A stretch of 64,000 bases of DNA from Mesorhizobium alhagi CCNWXJ12-2 (GCF_000236565.1 NZ_AHAM01000204.1:1-64000), one strand, 5' to 3'. Shown: positions 35,007-44,934, numbered from the stretch's first letter. Made by a program: numbers and translations. The notes: generated from the letters alone by a model not told the origin.

Positions 35007-35175
35007 ATGATCGAGCATCTCCAGTCGGTTATCGCCAAGATGATGCGCGAGAAGTCTGGCCCGCGCTCGGAGCGCAGCCAGCGCCTGCTCGGTCAACTGG
35101 AATTGCAACTCGAGGATTGGCTGCTGCGGCTGCGGGCAAGGATGCTGCCGAGGCGGGTCAGAGCGCCGGGGTGCG
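35007..35175 (+). pseudogene. IS66-family TnpC N-terminal fragment
   Basis: MIEHLQSVIAKMMREKSGPR, then SERSQRLLGQLELQLEDW, is the coiled-coil start of the IS66 transposase (LxxxIAxLxRxxFGxxSERxxxLLxQLELxLE). Homology fades after about 55 residues. It belongs to the debris between nopT and the next effector. Confidence 0.7.
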
Positions 35176-35251
35176 GGTTCAAGAGGCCACACCACGCTCC
35201 GCGCGCGATACTATGCCGCGCCGTTTCTGGGCTCCCTCTACCGCAGGCTGT

Positions 35252-35281
35252 TCGTCAGCGTCTCGACAGCTCGCCAGAGTA
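35252..35281 (+). promoter_or_regulatory. tts box upstream of the second effector candidate
   Basis: TCGTCAGCGTCTCGACAGCT matches the tts-box core in both halves (GTCAG, TCG, AGCT). It ends about 50 bases before the ATG at 35329. It is the best match in the window. Confidence 0.8.
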
Positions 35282-35328
35282 GCATGAAAGCGTCGTGCAT
35301 ATCTAATCTGTGAACGTAGGAGATTAAC

Positions 35329-36309
35329 ATGGACCCGAACCGCTTCAATCCATTCAGTCCGGATTGGCAGCAATACTACGCCGCGCTGACACAGCAGCGG
35401 GCAGGACAGGCGCAGCAGGCGGGGGAGGCTGGGCGAGAGGACTTTCAGCAGCATCTGAGCGATGCGGCCACGGCTGGCCCGTCGTCCCGGCAGCGGTATT
35501 TTGCCGCTCCTGGAGACGAGCGCCTCATCCAGCAGGCGGCTGATTATGAGATGGGTCGCGGGATTACGTCGGAGTCTCTCGTCACCAGACGTACCGGTCT
35601 GCGGAAGTTGTCTCAGAAGCTCCAAGAGATTCGTGGGGTGGGTATCGCTGGACTCAGTGACGATTCGCTCCGCGACTTTGCTCGGGAGTACTTCCCGGGC
35701 AACAGGGGGATCACGAAGGGGTTGAGCATGCTTAAGCGGTACCGTCAGACCCAAGGGGAGGGTTCTTCGCGAGCCGCGGAGGGCTACTCTGGCCAGCCAG
35801 TGCATCAGCCGGCCCCATCGCCGGTATCGAGTTTCGATCAAGACGAGATTTGGCGATTGCATGATGCGGCGGAACAACCCGCCCCTTCGCCGCACAGTGT
35901 CAACTCGACGGAGTTTTGGGCGGGCGTGGATCAAAGGGGCCAGTTGCCAACCGATAGTTGGAATACGACGAACTTTTGGCGGGGCCTAGATTCACCCGCT
36001 CATTCGCCAGCGCCAAGCGTCAATCAACCAAGCCCGCCATCCATGGAGCAAAGCGCCTGGGCATCGTTTTTTGGGCCAACATACGTGCCTTACGCGCCGC
36101 CTCCGGCGCCGGATCTAGCAGTGTACGTCCCGGACTGGCAACACGGCGACCAACGGGCGTCTGTGGACCTCATGCGCGGAATGCACTGGCAGAACGTACT
36201 GCCCAGCGCGTCCCAGCCGCAGACAAATTTCACCGTTAATGGCGTGCCCTACACGGCCGCGTTGGGGCGATCAGGCAGGCAAGATGACATTCAAGTCTAC
36301 CGAGCCTGA
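35329..36309 (+). CDS. candidate type III effector, Pro/Trp-rich (326 aa)
   Basis: Starts at ATG 35329 behind TAGGAGA and a strong tts box. The N-terminus MDPNRFNPFSPDWQQYYAAL is followed by Gln/Ala-rich sequence, as in secreted effectors. Residues about 74-135 hold ITSESLVTRRTGLRKLSQKL and FAREYFPGNRGITKGLSMLK, which recall a short helical module seen in several rhizobial effectors, including NopD-type proteins. The second half is disordered and proline-rich with repeated short units around QPAPSP and the pair EFWAGVD/NFWRGLD. It ends TVNGVPYTAALGRSGRQDD. No enzyme motif, signal peptide or membrane segment. The tts box and context make a translocated effector likely. The function is unknown. 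Confidence 0.7.
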   Translation: MDPNRFNPFSPDWQQYYAALTQQRAGQAQQAGEAGREDFQQHLSDAATAGPSSRQRYFAAPGDERLIQQAADYEMGRGITSESLVTRRTGLRKLSQKLQEIRGVGIAGLSDDSLRDFAREYFPGNRGITKGLSMLKRYRQTQGEGSSRAAEGYSGQPVHQPAPSPVSSFDQDEIWRLHDAAEQPAPSPHSVNSTEFWAGVDQRGQLPTDSWNTTNFWRGLDSPAHSPAPSVNQPSPPSMEQSAWASFFGPTYVPYAPPPAPDLAVYVPDWQHGDQRASVDLMRGMHWQNVLPSASQPQTNFTVNGVPYTAALGRSGRQDDIQVYRA

Positions 36310-36334
36310 ACAGATGACTGCCGCACGGCAAACA

Positions 36335-37045
36335 GGGGTTCTTCCGCATATTTGGTGCAGGAACTACTTGTTTTCGGGTGTCCCCTTGTCCGGTTGGGTC
36401 AAGCGGCTGCCAGCAGTGGATAGGCAGCGCGCCCATACATCTGCCGCTTGATCGTCTTGAGGCGGTTGATCTGGCCTTCGACCGGGCTCGTACTCCAGGG
36501 CTGGGTGATTGCCGCTCCGACAGCCTCAATGTCACGGCCGATGCCACGGCCAGCTCACTGGCCGTGGCATCGGCGATCCATTGCTCGAGGCCGGCATCAT
36601 CGTCGCCGCGTATCACTGCAGCAAAGCGGCGGGCGAGTTCGCCCGCGATCGAAAGCTCCGGCGCATTTTCATGGAGAGCCGCTTGGTCCGCTCATCGAGA
36701 GATGTCGGGTCTTCGCTCAGTAGCCATGCACAATTCCGGGGCGATGGCGGCCGCCACCGCGAATTTGGTGGAGCGGTCGATGACCGCTCCTTCGGGCGGC
36801 TGTCCACCTGTAGATGGTCGCCCCTGCTGCCTTCAAAGCCGCGATTCTTGATTTCGGTCCACAGCTGCAGCCCGTTGCGCTGGCCATCCTCCCAGCGATT
36901 TTCGAGATAGTCTCGAAAAGGATCCATGAGGACGGAGCGCGAGGGTGGTCGCCGGTGCTCGGGTTCAAATATGCGGAAGGACCCAATCAAGGTGAAACTC
37001 GTATTGCCCTGATCGTCCGCTATACTCGTCAGCTTCTCAATGGCT
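36335..37045 (-). pseudogene. ISL3-family transposase remnant with one terminal repeat
   Basis: The minus strand encodes DYLENRWEDGQRNGLQLWTE, then IKNRGFEGSRG, then KNCAWLLSEDP-like sequence, and in another frame WSTSPVEGQINRLKTIKRQM-like sequence with many changes. These are ISL3 features. The end at 36335 reads GGGGTTCTTCCGCATATTTG, an ISL3-type inverted repeat. Several frame breaks are present. The element sits 26 bases after the effector gene stop. Confidence 0.75.
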
Positions 37046-37153
37046 AAGCTTTGCTATACATCGAGATGGCTGTAGAAGATCAATCCCCGATGGATCAGCT
37101 GTTCGGCAGCCCAGTTCATAATACGTAATCTTTGGTGGCACCACTGGCGAACT

Positions 37154-37187
37154 TCGTCAGCTGGTTGTCAGCTCGTACAGCTAAAGC
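37154..37187 (+). promoter_or_regulatory. tts box upstream of SKWP gene 2
   Basis: GTCAGCTCGTACAGCTAAAG at 37167 matches both halves of the tts box. A second GTCAGC lies 11 bases before it. The distance to the TTG start (about 330 bases) is longer than at nopT, implying a long untranslated leader. Confidence 0.65.
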
Positions 37188-37515
37188 ATTGGGCCATTAT
37201 TGATAGTTGCGGACACTAGGCGTCGCACAGACAAACGTGAGGCGAGTGCCGCCAACAGGTGAGGACGGCTGTGCTGATCGCTGCCTATCGAACCTTGGGT
37301 CTAGGCAAGCTGGGTCGCTCGGTCGCCGCCCAAGCTCACTTCCTTGAAATTCGAGCTTGTCATTGATGCGGTGGGCATTGCGTTTGCCTCGACGATTGTG
37401 GCGCCCCAGCTGCAGCATCGGTGGACACCACATCCGAGAAGCTGCTCTGGATCTGATGGGCGATCGATCCCGCCAGTTCGTACTTACACATCCTCAACTG
37501 CATGGGAGATGAATC

Positions 37516-40500
37516 TTGACGCGCATTCACCGCCGTTGGCGGTCAAACATGTCGAATTCTGAAGCCGACGCTAGCCTGCGAGTCGATAGTGAGCGCAATG
37601 AACGACCCGGAGTCGCTCGAGACCAATCATTCAGCTCTGTGCTGGAGGATGTTCGCTCCAAGCCTGAGCAGTCCGGCGCACCCTGTCGAGAACAAAACTC
37701 GGAGCGCTCTGACGACGAACACCATCGGGGTGATCGAGCGCGTCTGGGTTTGCACGCTAGCGCTCTCGGCGCGAAGGAAGCATACGTGCCTGCCCTGCGC
37801 GCTCAGTCGAGAAGGCGACGTCTAGACGAGGCGTCCGGGCACAACGCTCAGGAGCGCATTTATCGATCTTACCGTGACGCCCTCGCTCAGGAGCCAGAAT
37901 CGTCGCATTTTGGAGATGGACGCTGGCATCCCGATCAGGAAACTGAGACTTCGCAAACAGAGGCGACAGCGCGTCACAAACGAGTCATGCCCGACGTGGG
38001 GTCTGAACCAAAGAGACGTCGCATCGGCGACGTCGCCACCGGGAGCGACGACCGCCGGTTTAGACCAGATCCTGCTGAGCTAAATCGCGACCCGAGCTCC
38101 GCTCGTCTGGGCGGCGAAGCGTTGCAACGCAGTCGAACGTCTGGGAGCTTGCAAAGAGACACTCTCCAAGAACCTGAACGGTCCGGGCCTGACCTGCGGG
38201 GCAGGCCAGTCAAGCGGCGCATCAACGAGGTGGTGCCGCAAAGGGCGCATGGTAAGGAAGCGCATGGACGCGCGGACCTCGAGCGCTCGAGGCTTCGTGA
38301 GGGGATGGAGACTCTTGACCGCGCTGGCCGCGCTCATGACTTCTATGCATTCTCAACTGCCGTAGTGGACTATGCCAAACAGCTGAGGATGCCGAGCCTC
38401 GCAACTTTCCTGGAGAGGGCTGCGGCTCTGTTTGAAAGCGACTTTATCCCGCGATGGGAGGACAATGTACGCGCTAACCAAAGCTGGGGTTACGCCCTCG
38501 CCTGCAATGCGGTGAGCCGCGAGGCCGGAGGTCAGGCGGGCATAGATGCGTGCAAGGCGATGGCAACTCACGTCTCGCAGCTTAATGACGCGCTCATGAA
38601 GAAAGTGGACCTGAGGGCGCTTTCCCTATTTGCGGTTTCATTCGGGCGGCATCCACAATCGACGACATGCCGTAATGGGACAATTAGGATCGCGAAGTTC
38701 TTTTGCGAGGAGAACCTGGCGCTTCAGCATCTGAATGATCTGAGTCTTTCATCGCTGGCGAATGGGTTCAGCAAGTGGCCGGAAAGGACGGAGTGTCGCG
38801 ATGGCATGGTCGCGATTGCAAGCGAGCTCCTTCGGCGCGCCAAAAACAAGGGGCTTTCCGACATCGGTCAGCTGCAACTGCCCGGTTTGGTGAACGCTCT
38901 CTGCAAGTGGCCGAAGGAGGCGATCTGTCGCAAGGCGACTGCCGCGATTGCCGATGATGTCGTTCGTCGCGCGCAACTTTCACGATACAATTCTCAGGCG
39001 CTTACGAACCTAGTGAACGGTTTCAGCAAATGGCCGGAAGAGGCAAGGTTTGAGCGCGCGACACTCCCAATCGCCACCGAGGTGACACGACGCCCGCTAG
39101 CTGACTTTGAACCACAGGGCCTGGCAAACTTGGTGAACGGTTTCGGCAAGTGGCCGGACCAGCGGCCTGCTCGCCGCGCGGGGGTCGCAATTGCCGCTGC
39201 AGTCTGTCGTCGCCAGCTCTCTGACTTCGATCCGCAGAACCTGGCCCTCCTTGTGAACGGTTTCAGCAAATGGCCGAAAAAAGAGGACTGTCGAGAGGCC
39301 ACCGTGGCAATCGCCGGGCAAATCCTGCAGCGGAGATTACGTGATTTCACTCCACAGGCTTTGGTGAACCTGGTGAACGGTTTCAGCAAGTGGACCGAGG
39401 AAGCGGACTGTAGAGCGGGCACAGCGGCAATTGCTGGGGAGATCCTCCGCACCGCGCTGCGCGGTATCACTCGGCCGGCCCTGGCCGTCCTGGTGAACGG
39501 CTTCAGCAAGTGGCCGGATGACCCGAGATGTCACGCAGGCGCGCTCGCCATCGCTCCTGAAATTCTTGAGCTCGCCCGCGGACCGGACGGTCTTTCCGCT
39601 TTCAACGAGCTGGGCCTGGCGAACCTGGTGAACGGCTTCAGCAAGTGGCCGCAAGAGAGGGTCTGTCGCAAGACGGTCGTCGCGGTGGCCGAGGAGATCA
39701 TCGGCTTCCCCGACCGGCTCCCTCATTGCAGCCAGCAGGATCTGGCCAATCTGGCGAACGGTTTCAGCAAGTGGCCTGAAAAGCTGGCTTGCGGGGAAGC
39801 CACAGTCGCAGTCGCCAGCGAGATCCTTGACCTTGCCGGCCGCCATGGCCGGCTCTCTGGTTTTACTGAGAGGTCGCTTGCGAGCCTGGTGAATGCGTTC
39901 AGCAAATGGCCTGACCGCACGCCGACTCTTCAAGCCTCAACCGCCATCGCCAATGAGCTCCTCAGCCGCCCCGATCGGCTCTTGTTTTTTACTCGACAGG
40001 AGTCCTCAAACCTGGTGAATGGCTTCAGCAAATGGCCGAAAGAGGAGAGCTGCCGCCAAGCAACAGCCGCAATCTCCCGCGATGTTCGCGCCCGCCACAG
40101 GCTCTCCGATTTTAATAGCCTGGAGCTGACAAACCTGGCGAACGGCTTCAGCAAGTGGCCTTCAGACGAAGACTGTTCCGAAGCCTCAGTCGCTATCGCT
40201 CGGGAGATCCTCTGCCGCCGCTTGTCCGATTTTACGCCGCAGCAACAGGCCGACCTGATGAACAGCCTCATCAGATGGCGGGGAGAGGCGACGTGCAGCC
40301 AGGCAATCGTGCATCTCGCATGCGACCTGGGTCGCGGAGGCCAACGATTCGCTACTTTCACAACGCCCCAGCTCAGCAGGATAGCTAACGCCGTGGGGCT
40401 AAGTTTCATGAGGGCGGAGGAAGCTGGAGATATTGCTGACGCCACTGTGCTGAAAGACCGGCTGCACCAGCTGGTGCATTACTTGCACTATGCAAATGAT

Positions 40501-43500
40501 CGGCTCGAGCAAGCCGATGTTTTGAGCATTATCAACATCTTCAAGCCGCTGGGAAAGGCTCGGCTGTTTGACGATCTCGCTTTGCTGGCACCGACAGGGT
40601 TGGGTCGGCTCGAAGAATTGGTGCATGCCCCTGGGTTTGCCGCGGAGAACAACCTCGAATCCATGGGAAACATTTGTATCGCTCTGCTCCCGCTCGCCCG
40701 AAGCCCGCAGAAATCGATGCTCTGGCACCGAAGGCAAGCGCTAAACCTGCTGAACGATCTCCAACCAGGTTTGGAGCAGAAGATCGCGGCATATCTAAAC
40801 GCAACCAATGGCGAGCGGCGGAGCCGTGGCCCGTTATCGAGCCGCCGTCCCGCGCTCTCGATCTTTCAAGCGCTCAAGGGGCGTGAGGTCCTGGCGAGTT
40901 TGTACCGACGACCGTATGTCGAGGGCCAGAAGTCCGACTTGGCTATGCGGCGGCAACAGCTGGAGCGCGAGACCAAGAAGATCCTGGCCGAGACGCGGAA
41001 CCTCATAGAAAGCGATCTTTCCAACATGAGCTGGAATCTGATTGCGCAGATCGAAGGGGACGATGCGCTTGATGCGCTCGACTCGTTCATGACGCTGGAT
41101 GAGGGGGCGATCCGGAGTCAACATCCGCCGTCCGTCTTTGATATGCATCAAGTATTACTGACCATGGATCACGAGCCACGACCGCCCAAGGGTGAGGCGG
41201 GACTGATGCAGTTGCCAGTCGTTGACCTGCAGGGGCGCCGGCTGGCCGCGGACGCTGAGCCGCGATACTCGATCCTTCATCGCCTGACCTCGGGAGCCGT
41301 TCCGTTAGTAGCGGTCCAACTGCCGGGAAAGCCGAGCCCCTTCATGTTAAGGCGCGTGTTCTGTGTCGATGATGTACCTTACCGCATGGACGTGTTCGGC
41401 GGAAGCAAGTTAAAGGCGCCGAAGCCAACCCTGTCGCAGATCGCCGCCGTCGCTCCGGGCGAGCAAGGACCCAAGGCTTCCGGCGGGAAGCTGCTGGCGA
41501 TCCCGTATGCCGAGACCGCACCGGGTACGGCATTCGAACAGCTATCGCGCGCCTGGGCGCCTTTCAAAGAGGCCTATTACTACACGCAGCGCAGAGGCTT
41601 TGCTGCACCTCCTGCCATCAAAGATCTAGGCCCTCATGACTACGCGCTGGAGGGCAATTTCAAGTTGTCGCTGCTGCCGGACCGCCCTGCCGGCGAGGAG
41701 CATCCCTTTAAGCTGACTGGACCGGAAGGCTCGATAGCTTTGCGGCCGCATGACGGTTGCGGCTTCATCAGAGCCTCACTGGCGGAGCGTATGCTAGCTG
41801 TTCGCCGCGCTGGGCGGCAGGATGGGCCTGATCGGGTGCCTGCTTTCGCGGAGGGAAGGAAATCGTCGCTCCCCGCCACGGCGCTGCAATATTATTCGCG
41901 AAGCGAGCGGGTGGCGGAAGAGGCGCGCGAGAAAGCCAACAGCTGGCTTGAGACCAAAAAAGGAGATGCGCTGACGTCCGAAGAGTTGTTTCGCACCGTG
42001 ACGGCCGGACGCATCGAAGGTCCCGGCGCGGTTGCCGTGCCATCCAATGATGGCCGTCTGCATGTGCCTAAACTTAAGAGCGAAGGGCTGACGGGTACGG
42101 CTGGCGTGCTGATCGGCCGCTCCCCATACGATAAGCCAAACTTGCGCCCATTAAGGCCTGAACAAGTCAAGTCGTCAGCCGATGGCGACCCAACTGCGGC
42201 ATTCCTCGATAAATGCGTGGCCATGCAATACAGCTTCAATGTCGCCGAGAAGTCGGGGGAGCAACTGGCGAGCGACGATCCCACCTTTTTCGCCAAAGGC
42301 ATTCTCATCGTGGTGCCTGACGCGATGTGGCCGGCCAACTACCGAGATCGTGGGATGGTATTGTCGGCGGAGGACGTTAAGTCCCATTCGGGCTGGACCC
42401 GCCGCAAAGAGCGGGTTACGGCGAACACCTCACTTGATTGTGTCGGCATCCTCCAGGCGACAGAGGTATTTGCTCCGGGGTCCTTGGTCGCCGTGCCGCC
42501 CGATCAACAAAAGAAACTCGACGGCGACTTCGATGGGGATACGGTCATTATTCTCGGCGACCGGCCGCAGCTCTATGAGCATGTTCGGCAGTTCGATGAG
42601 GCGGAGCAAGCTCGCGGAGTCCGCTCACTCAAGCCGCCAAAATCGCATACCGCCGCGATCGAGGACGGCAGGTACAATTTCAGTCGTGCCAGCCAGATTC
42701 TCGCTGCCACGCAGAACACTTTGGAAATCTATAGTACTTTGCAGCGAAATTTTCTGGCTCAATCAGATCAGGCCCGGCGCTGGTTTGCCGAGCGGGCCAT
42801 CTTCGGTACCTACGAAGGTATTCACCACGAGCTCAGAAGTGCCCTACGTGACTTGTTGAACCAGGAAGAGGTGAGCGGCCAGGATATCCCCCCCCAACTC
42901 GAAAGGGTGATGCGCGAGATCGAGCTCGCAGAGCATCCGGTCGCTCGCGAGATCAGCGAATTGCTCGCGGCCGACTTGGAGGCGTGGGCTGCTGGTGCGA
43001 ATGGGGACGTCCCGCCCGAGACAATCGAACGCGGCACCGTCAACGATGGCGTGAGCCAGGCGGTTTCGGAGTTGCTTCCACACCTGGCCGAAGCCTATCA
43101 GGCCTCCGCTCACCCACGCGACCGCGTTCAGGCCTTACTCGACCACTACCCTGCGCGCATCGATCCTCGACCCGATGGCTACGAGCCGGACGACCTCATA
43201 CAAAGCGCAAGCAATCTCCTGAGTCTCGGCAACAAGGTCGGGACCGACGCCTATAAATCCGACACAAGTGCCCAACTCTTCCTGAAAAAAAGCCAAGCGC
43301 TGCAGCGCCTCCTGCAACAGACGCCGGGCCTAAGGTCCGTGCCCTACGTCAAAGGCGTAGCAGCCACGCTCAAGCACGGCAGGTTCGATGTCGATGCGTC
43401 ATTGGAGGATCTGAGGGACAATCCAACGCTAACGGCTTCAGTGATGGAAGCCGCTATCAAGCTCGCGGCGGACAAGCATATCCTGCCGGAACCCTTCGGT

Positions 43501-44934
43501 CGACAGCTGACGGCCGAAGATTCCGCTATGACGATGACCCCCAAGGAAGCCGCGGATCGCGCAGAGATCGAGCGTGCTAGAGCCGCAGCGGAAGAGAAGG
43601 AGATTACCACAGCGGTACTTAGAGTTGCCGAAATCCTAAGGCGAGCGGATATCGACGTCAGCATGCCCCGTTTGGATCGCCCCGTGAGATCGGTAGGATC
43701 ACTGACAGACCAACTGACGGGAACGAGCGCTAAGTCTGACAGCGACGCCCAGCTGATCAGCAACGCCGTGCGGCATGTCTTCGAAATCCCTGACAAGGTC
43801 TTTGCACGTGGTTTCAAAAAAGCCATTTTGGCATTTGACGAGCGGGGCTACGCTGAGGTCAGCACGACCAACTGGTTCAGGATGCGAGATCCAACCTTCA
43901 TCGGCGTCACCAGTGTGCTCACCACGCCGGACGGATATCGCTTTGCGCTAGAGTTCCATACGCCACAGAGCTATCAGGCTAAGCTTACCAACCACGATAC
44001 CTACAAGAAGCGGGACAAGCTGCGGCTCGAACTGAGCGGAGATGCTCTGGTGCAAGCTACGCAAGAACTTGCCCAGAGTGCACGAGAGGTCTGTAAGGAC
44101 GTGGCGATTCCAGAAGGCGCCAGGGAGCTTCCTCATTGGGGAATCGAACTGGACGCTCGACCATCTGCCGGTGCGACCTTTGGCCTGCGAACTGCCGAAC
44201 GGCCACGGTTGCCCGAGAAATCACCGATGGCCAAAGAGGTCGTCTCGTCACTCGGTTCGCGGCCGATTGTGCTCGTCGGGCTGCCGGGCGCCGGCAAGTC
44301 CTCCATCGGCCCAGCTCTCGCGCGGCGACTCGGGCTCGCCTTCGTCGACTCCGATAAAAAAATCGAAAGAGAGACCGGCATGTCGATCACGGAAATTTTC
44401 GATGCCGAAGACAAAGGCAAGCAGTGGTTCAGGGACCGCGAGGCGAGCTTGATCGCGCAGTGTGTCGAGAAAGGGAAGGTGGTCCTCGCAACTGGCGGCG
44501 GCGCCTTCGAGCGTGAGGAAACCCGGCGCCTGATCCTGGACAATACGGTCTCGATCTGGCTCGACACTGACCGAGGCGAGATCTGGAAGCGCCTTGCGAA
44601 TGACACCAGCCGCCCGTTGCTGCGGACCGACGAGGCAGAGGAGACCAGCGGGCCGCAGAGCTCCGACAAGAGGGCCATCAAGAAGGAGCGTTTCGAGGAA
44701 ATCGTGCAGGAGCGCACGCCGCATTACCGCCAAGCCAATCTCACAGTCGTTCCGCCCCATAAAAGGAACAACAACAGGAACGCCGAAGCATGCGTGGCGG
44801 CCCTGCACGGCTATCTCAGCGGCGGCGCAGGGCAGGGTGCTCGGCAGGCCGGCTCGTTTCAGGAGCTTCCTGCTGCGCCAAGCTCTCAGGGGGCGGGATG
44901 CGCGACTACAGTCAAAGTGGGACTCTCATCCTGA
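37516..44934 (+). CDS. giant SKWP-repeat type III effector, copy 2 (2,472 aa)
   Basis: Same layout as the 15.3-kb paralogue: a charged N-terminus with three basic motifs (SRRRRLDEA, PKRRRIGDV, PVKRRINEV near residues 97, 165 and 231), a lead domain, 13 SKWP repeats (residues about 415-956), the DGCGFIRASLA and DFDGD motifs 258 residues apart, then a shikimate-kinase-like domain. Unlike copy 1, the kinase keeps every hallmark: LVGLPGAGKSSIG, DSDKKIE, the Arg in WFRDRE, LATGGGAF, SRPLLRT and ERTPHYRQ. Catalysis is therefore possible. From the end of the repeats to the C-terminus the two proteins are closely alike. TTG 37516 has GGGAGA six bases upstream, and a tts box precedes the gene. Likely delivered to host cells; nuclear entry is suggested by the basic motifs only. 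Confidence 0.88.
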   Translation: MTRIHRRWRSNMSNSEADASLRVDSERNERPGVARDQSFSSVLEDVRSKPEQSGAPCREQNSERSDDEHHRGDRARLGLHASALGAKEAYVPALRAQSRRRRLDEASGHNAQERIYRSYRDALAQEPESSHFGDGRWHPDQETETSQTEATARHKRVMPDVGSEPKRRRIGDVATGSDDRRFRPDPAELNRDPSSARLGGEALQRSRTSGSLQRDTLQEPERSGPDLRGRPVKRRINEVVPQRAHGKEAHGRADLERSRLREGMETLDRAGRAHDFYAFSTAVVDYAKQLRMPSLATFLERAAALFESDFIPRWEDNVRANQSWGYALACNAVSREAGGQAGIDACKAMATHVSQLNDALMKKVDLRALSLFAVSFGRHPQSTTCRNGTIRIAKFFCEENLALQHLNDLSLSSLANGFSKWPERTECRDGMVAIASELLRRAKNKGLSDIGQLQLPGLVNALCKWPKEAICRKATAAIADDVVRRAQLSRYNSQALTNLVNGFSKWPEEARFERATLPIATEVTRRPLADFEPQGLANLVNGFGKWPDQRPARRAGVAIAAAVCRRQLSDFDPQNLALLVNGFSKWPKKEDCREATVAIAGQILQRRLRDFTPQALVNLVNGFSKWTEEADCRAGTAAIAGEILRTALRGITRPALAVLVNGFSKWPDDPRCHAGALAIAPEILELARGPDGLSAFNELGLANLVNGFSKWPQERVCRKTVVAVAEEIIGFPDRLPHCSQQDLANLANGFSKWPEKLACGEATVAVASEILDLAGRHGRLSGFTERSLASLVNAFSKWPDRTPTLQASTAIANELLSRPDRLLFFTRQESSNLVNGFSKWPKEESCRQATAAISRDVRARHRLSDFNSLELTNLANGFSKWPSDEDCSEASVAIAREILCRRLSDFTPQQQADLMNSLIRWRGEATCSQAIVHLACDLGRGGQRFATFTTPQLSRIANAVGLSFMRAEEAGDIADATVLKDRLHQLVHYLHYANDRLEQADVLSIINIFKPLGKARLFDDLALLAPTGLGRLEELVHAPGFAAENNLESMGNICIALLPLARSPQKSMLWHRRQALNLLNDLQPGLEQKIAAYLNATNGERRSRGPLSSRRPALSIFQALKGREVLASLYRRPYVEGQKSDLAMRRQQLERETKKILAETRNLIESDLSNMSWNLIAQIEGDDALDALDSFMTLDEGAIRSQHPPSVFDMHQVLLTMDHEPRPPKGEAGLMQLPVVDLQGRRLAADAEPRYSILHRLTSGAVPLVAVQLPGKPSPFMLRRVFCVDDVPYRMDVFGGSKLKAPKPTLSQIAAVAPGEQGPKASGGKLLAIPYAETAPGTAFEQLSRAWAPFKEAYYYTQRRGFAAPPAIKDLGPHDYALEGNFKLSLLPDRPAGEEHPFKLTGPEGSIALRPHDGCGFIRASLAERMLAVRRAGRQDGPDRVPAFAEGRKSSLPATALQYYSRSERVAEEAREKANSWLETKKGDALTSEELFRTVTAGRIEGPGAVAVPSNDGRLHVPKLKSEGLTGTAGVLIGRSPYDKPNLRPLRPEQVKSSADGDPTAAFLDKCVAMQYSFNVAEKSGEQLASDDPTFFAKGILIVVPDAMWPANYRDRGMVLSAEDVKSHSGWTRRKERVTANTSLDCVGILQATEVFAPGSLVAVPPDQQKKLDGDFDGDTVIILGDRPQLYEHVRQFDEAEQARGVRSLKPPKSHTAAIEDGRYNFSRASQILAATQNTLEIYSTLQRNFLAQSDQARRWFAERAIFGTYEGIHHELRSALRDLLNQEEVSGQDIPPQLERVMREIELAEHPVAREISELLAADLEAWAAGANGDVPPETIERGTVNDGVSQAVSELLPHLAEAYQASAHPRDRVQALLDHYPARIDPRPDGYEPDDLIQSASNLLSLGNKVGTDAYKSDTSAQLFLKKSQALQRLLQQTPGLRSVPYVKGVAATLKHGRFDVDASLEDLRDNPTLTASVMEAAIKLAADKHILPEPFGRQLTAEDSAMTMTPKEAADRAEIERARAAAEEKEITTAVLRVAEILRRADIDVSMPRLDRPVRSVGSLTDQLTGTSAKSDSDAQLISNAVRHVFEIPDKVFARGFKKAILAFDERGYAEVSTTNWFRMRDPTFIGVTSVLTTPDGYRFALEFHTPQSYQAKLTNHDTYKKRDKLRLELSGDALVQATQELAQSAREVCKDVAIPEGARELPHWGIELDARPSAGATFGLRTAERPRLPEKSPMAKEVVSSLGSRPIVLVGLPGAGKSSIGPALARRLGLAFVDSDKKIERETGMSITEIFDAEDKGKQWFRDREASLIAQCVEKGKVVLATGGGAFEREETRRLILDNTVSIWLDTDRGEIWKRLANDTSRPLLRTDEAEETSGPQSSDKRAIKKERFEEIVQERTPHYRQANLTVVPPHKRNNNRNAEACVAALHGYLSGGAGQGARQAGSFQELPAAPSSQGAGCATTVKVGLSS
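38758..40383 (+). repeat. 13 SKWP repeats of copy 2
   Basis: Thirteen units of 40-46 residues built on VNGFSKWP. They are more diverged from each other than those of copy 1 (variants VNALCKWP, VNAFSKWP, MNSLIRWR). No two units are near-identical, so this array looks older and more stable. The number is exactly half that of copy 1. Confidence 0.9.
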
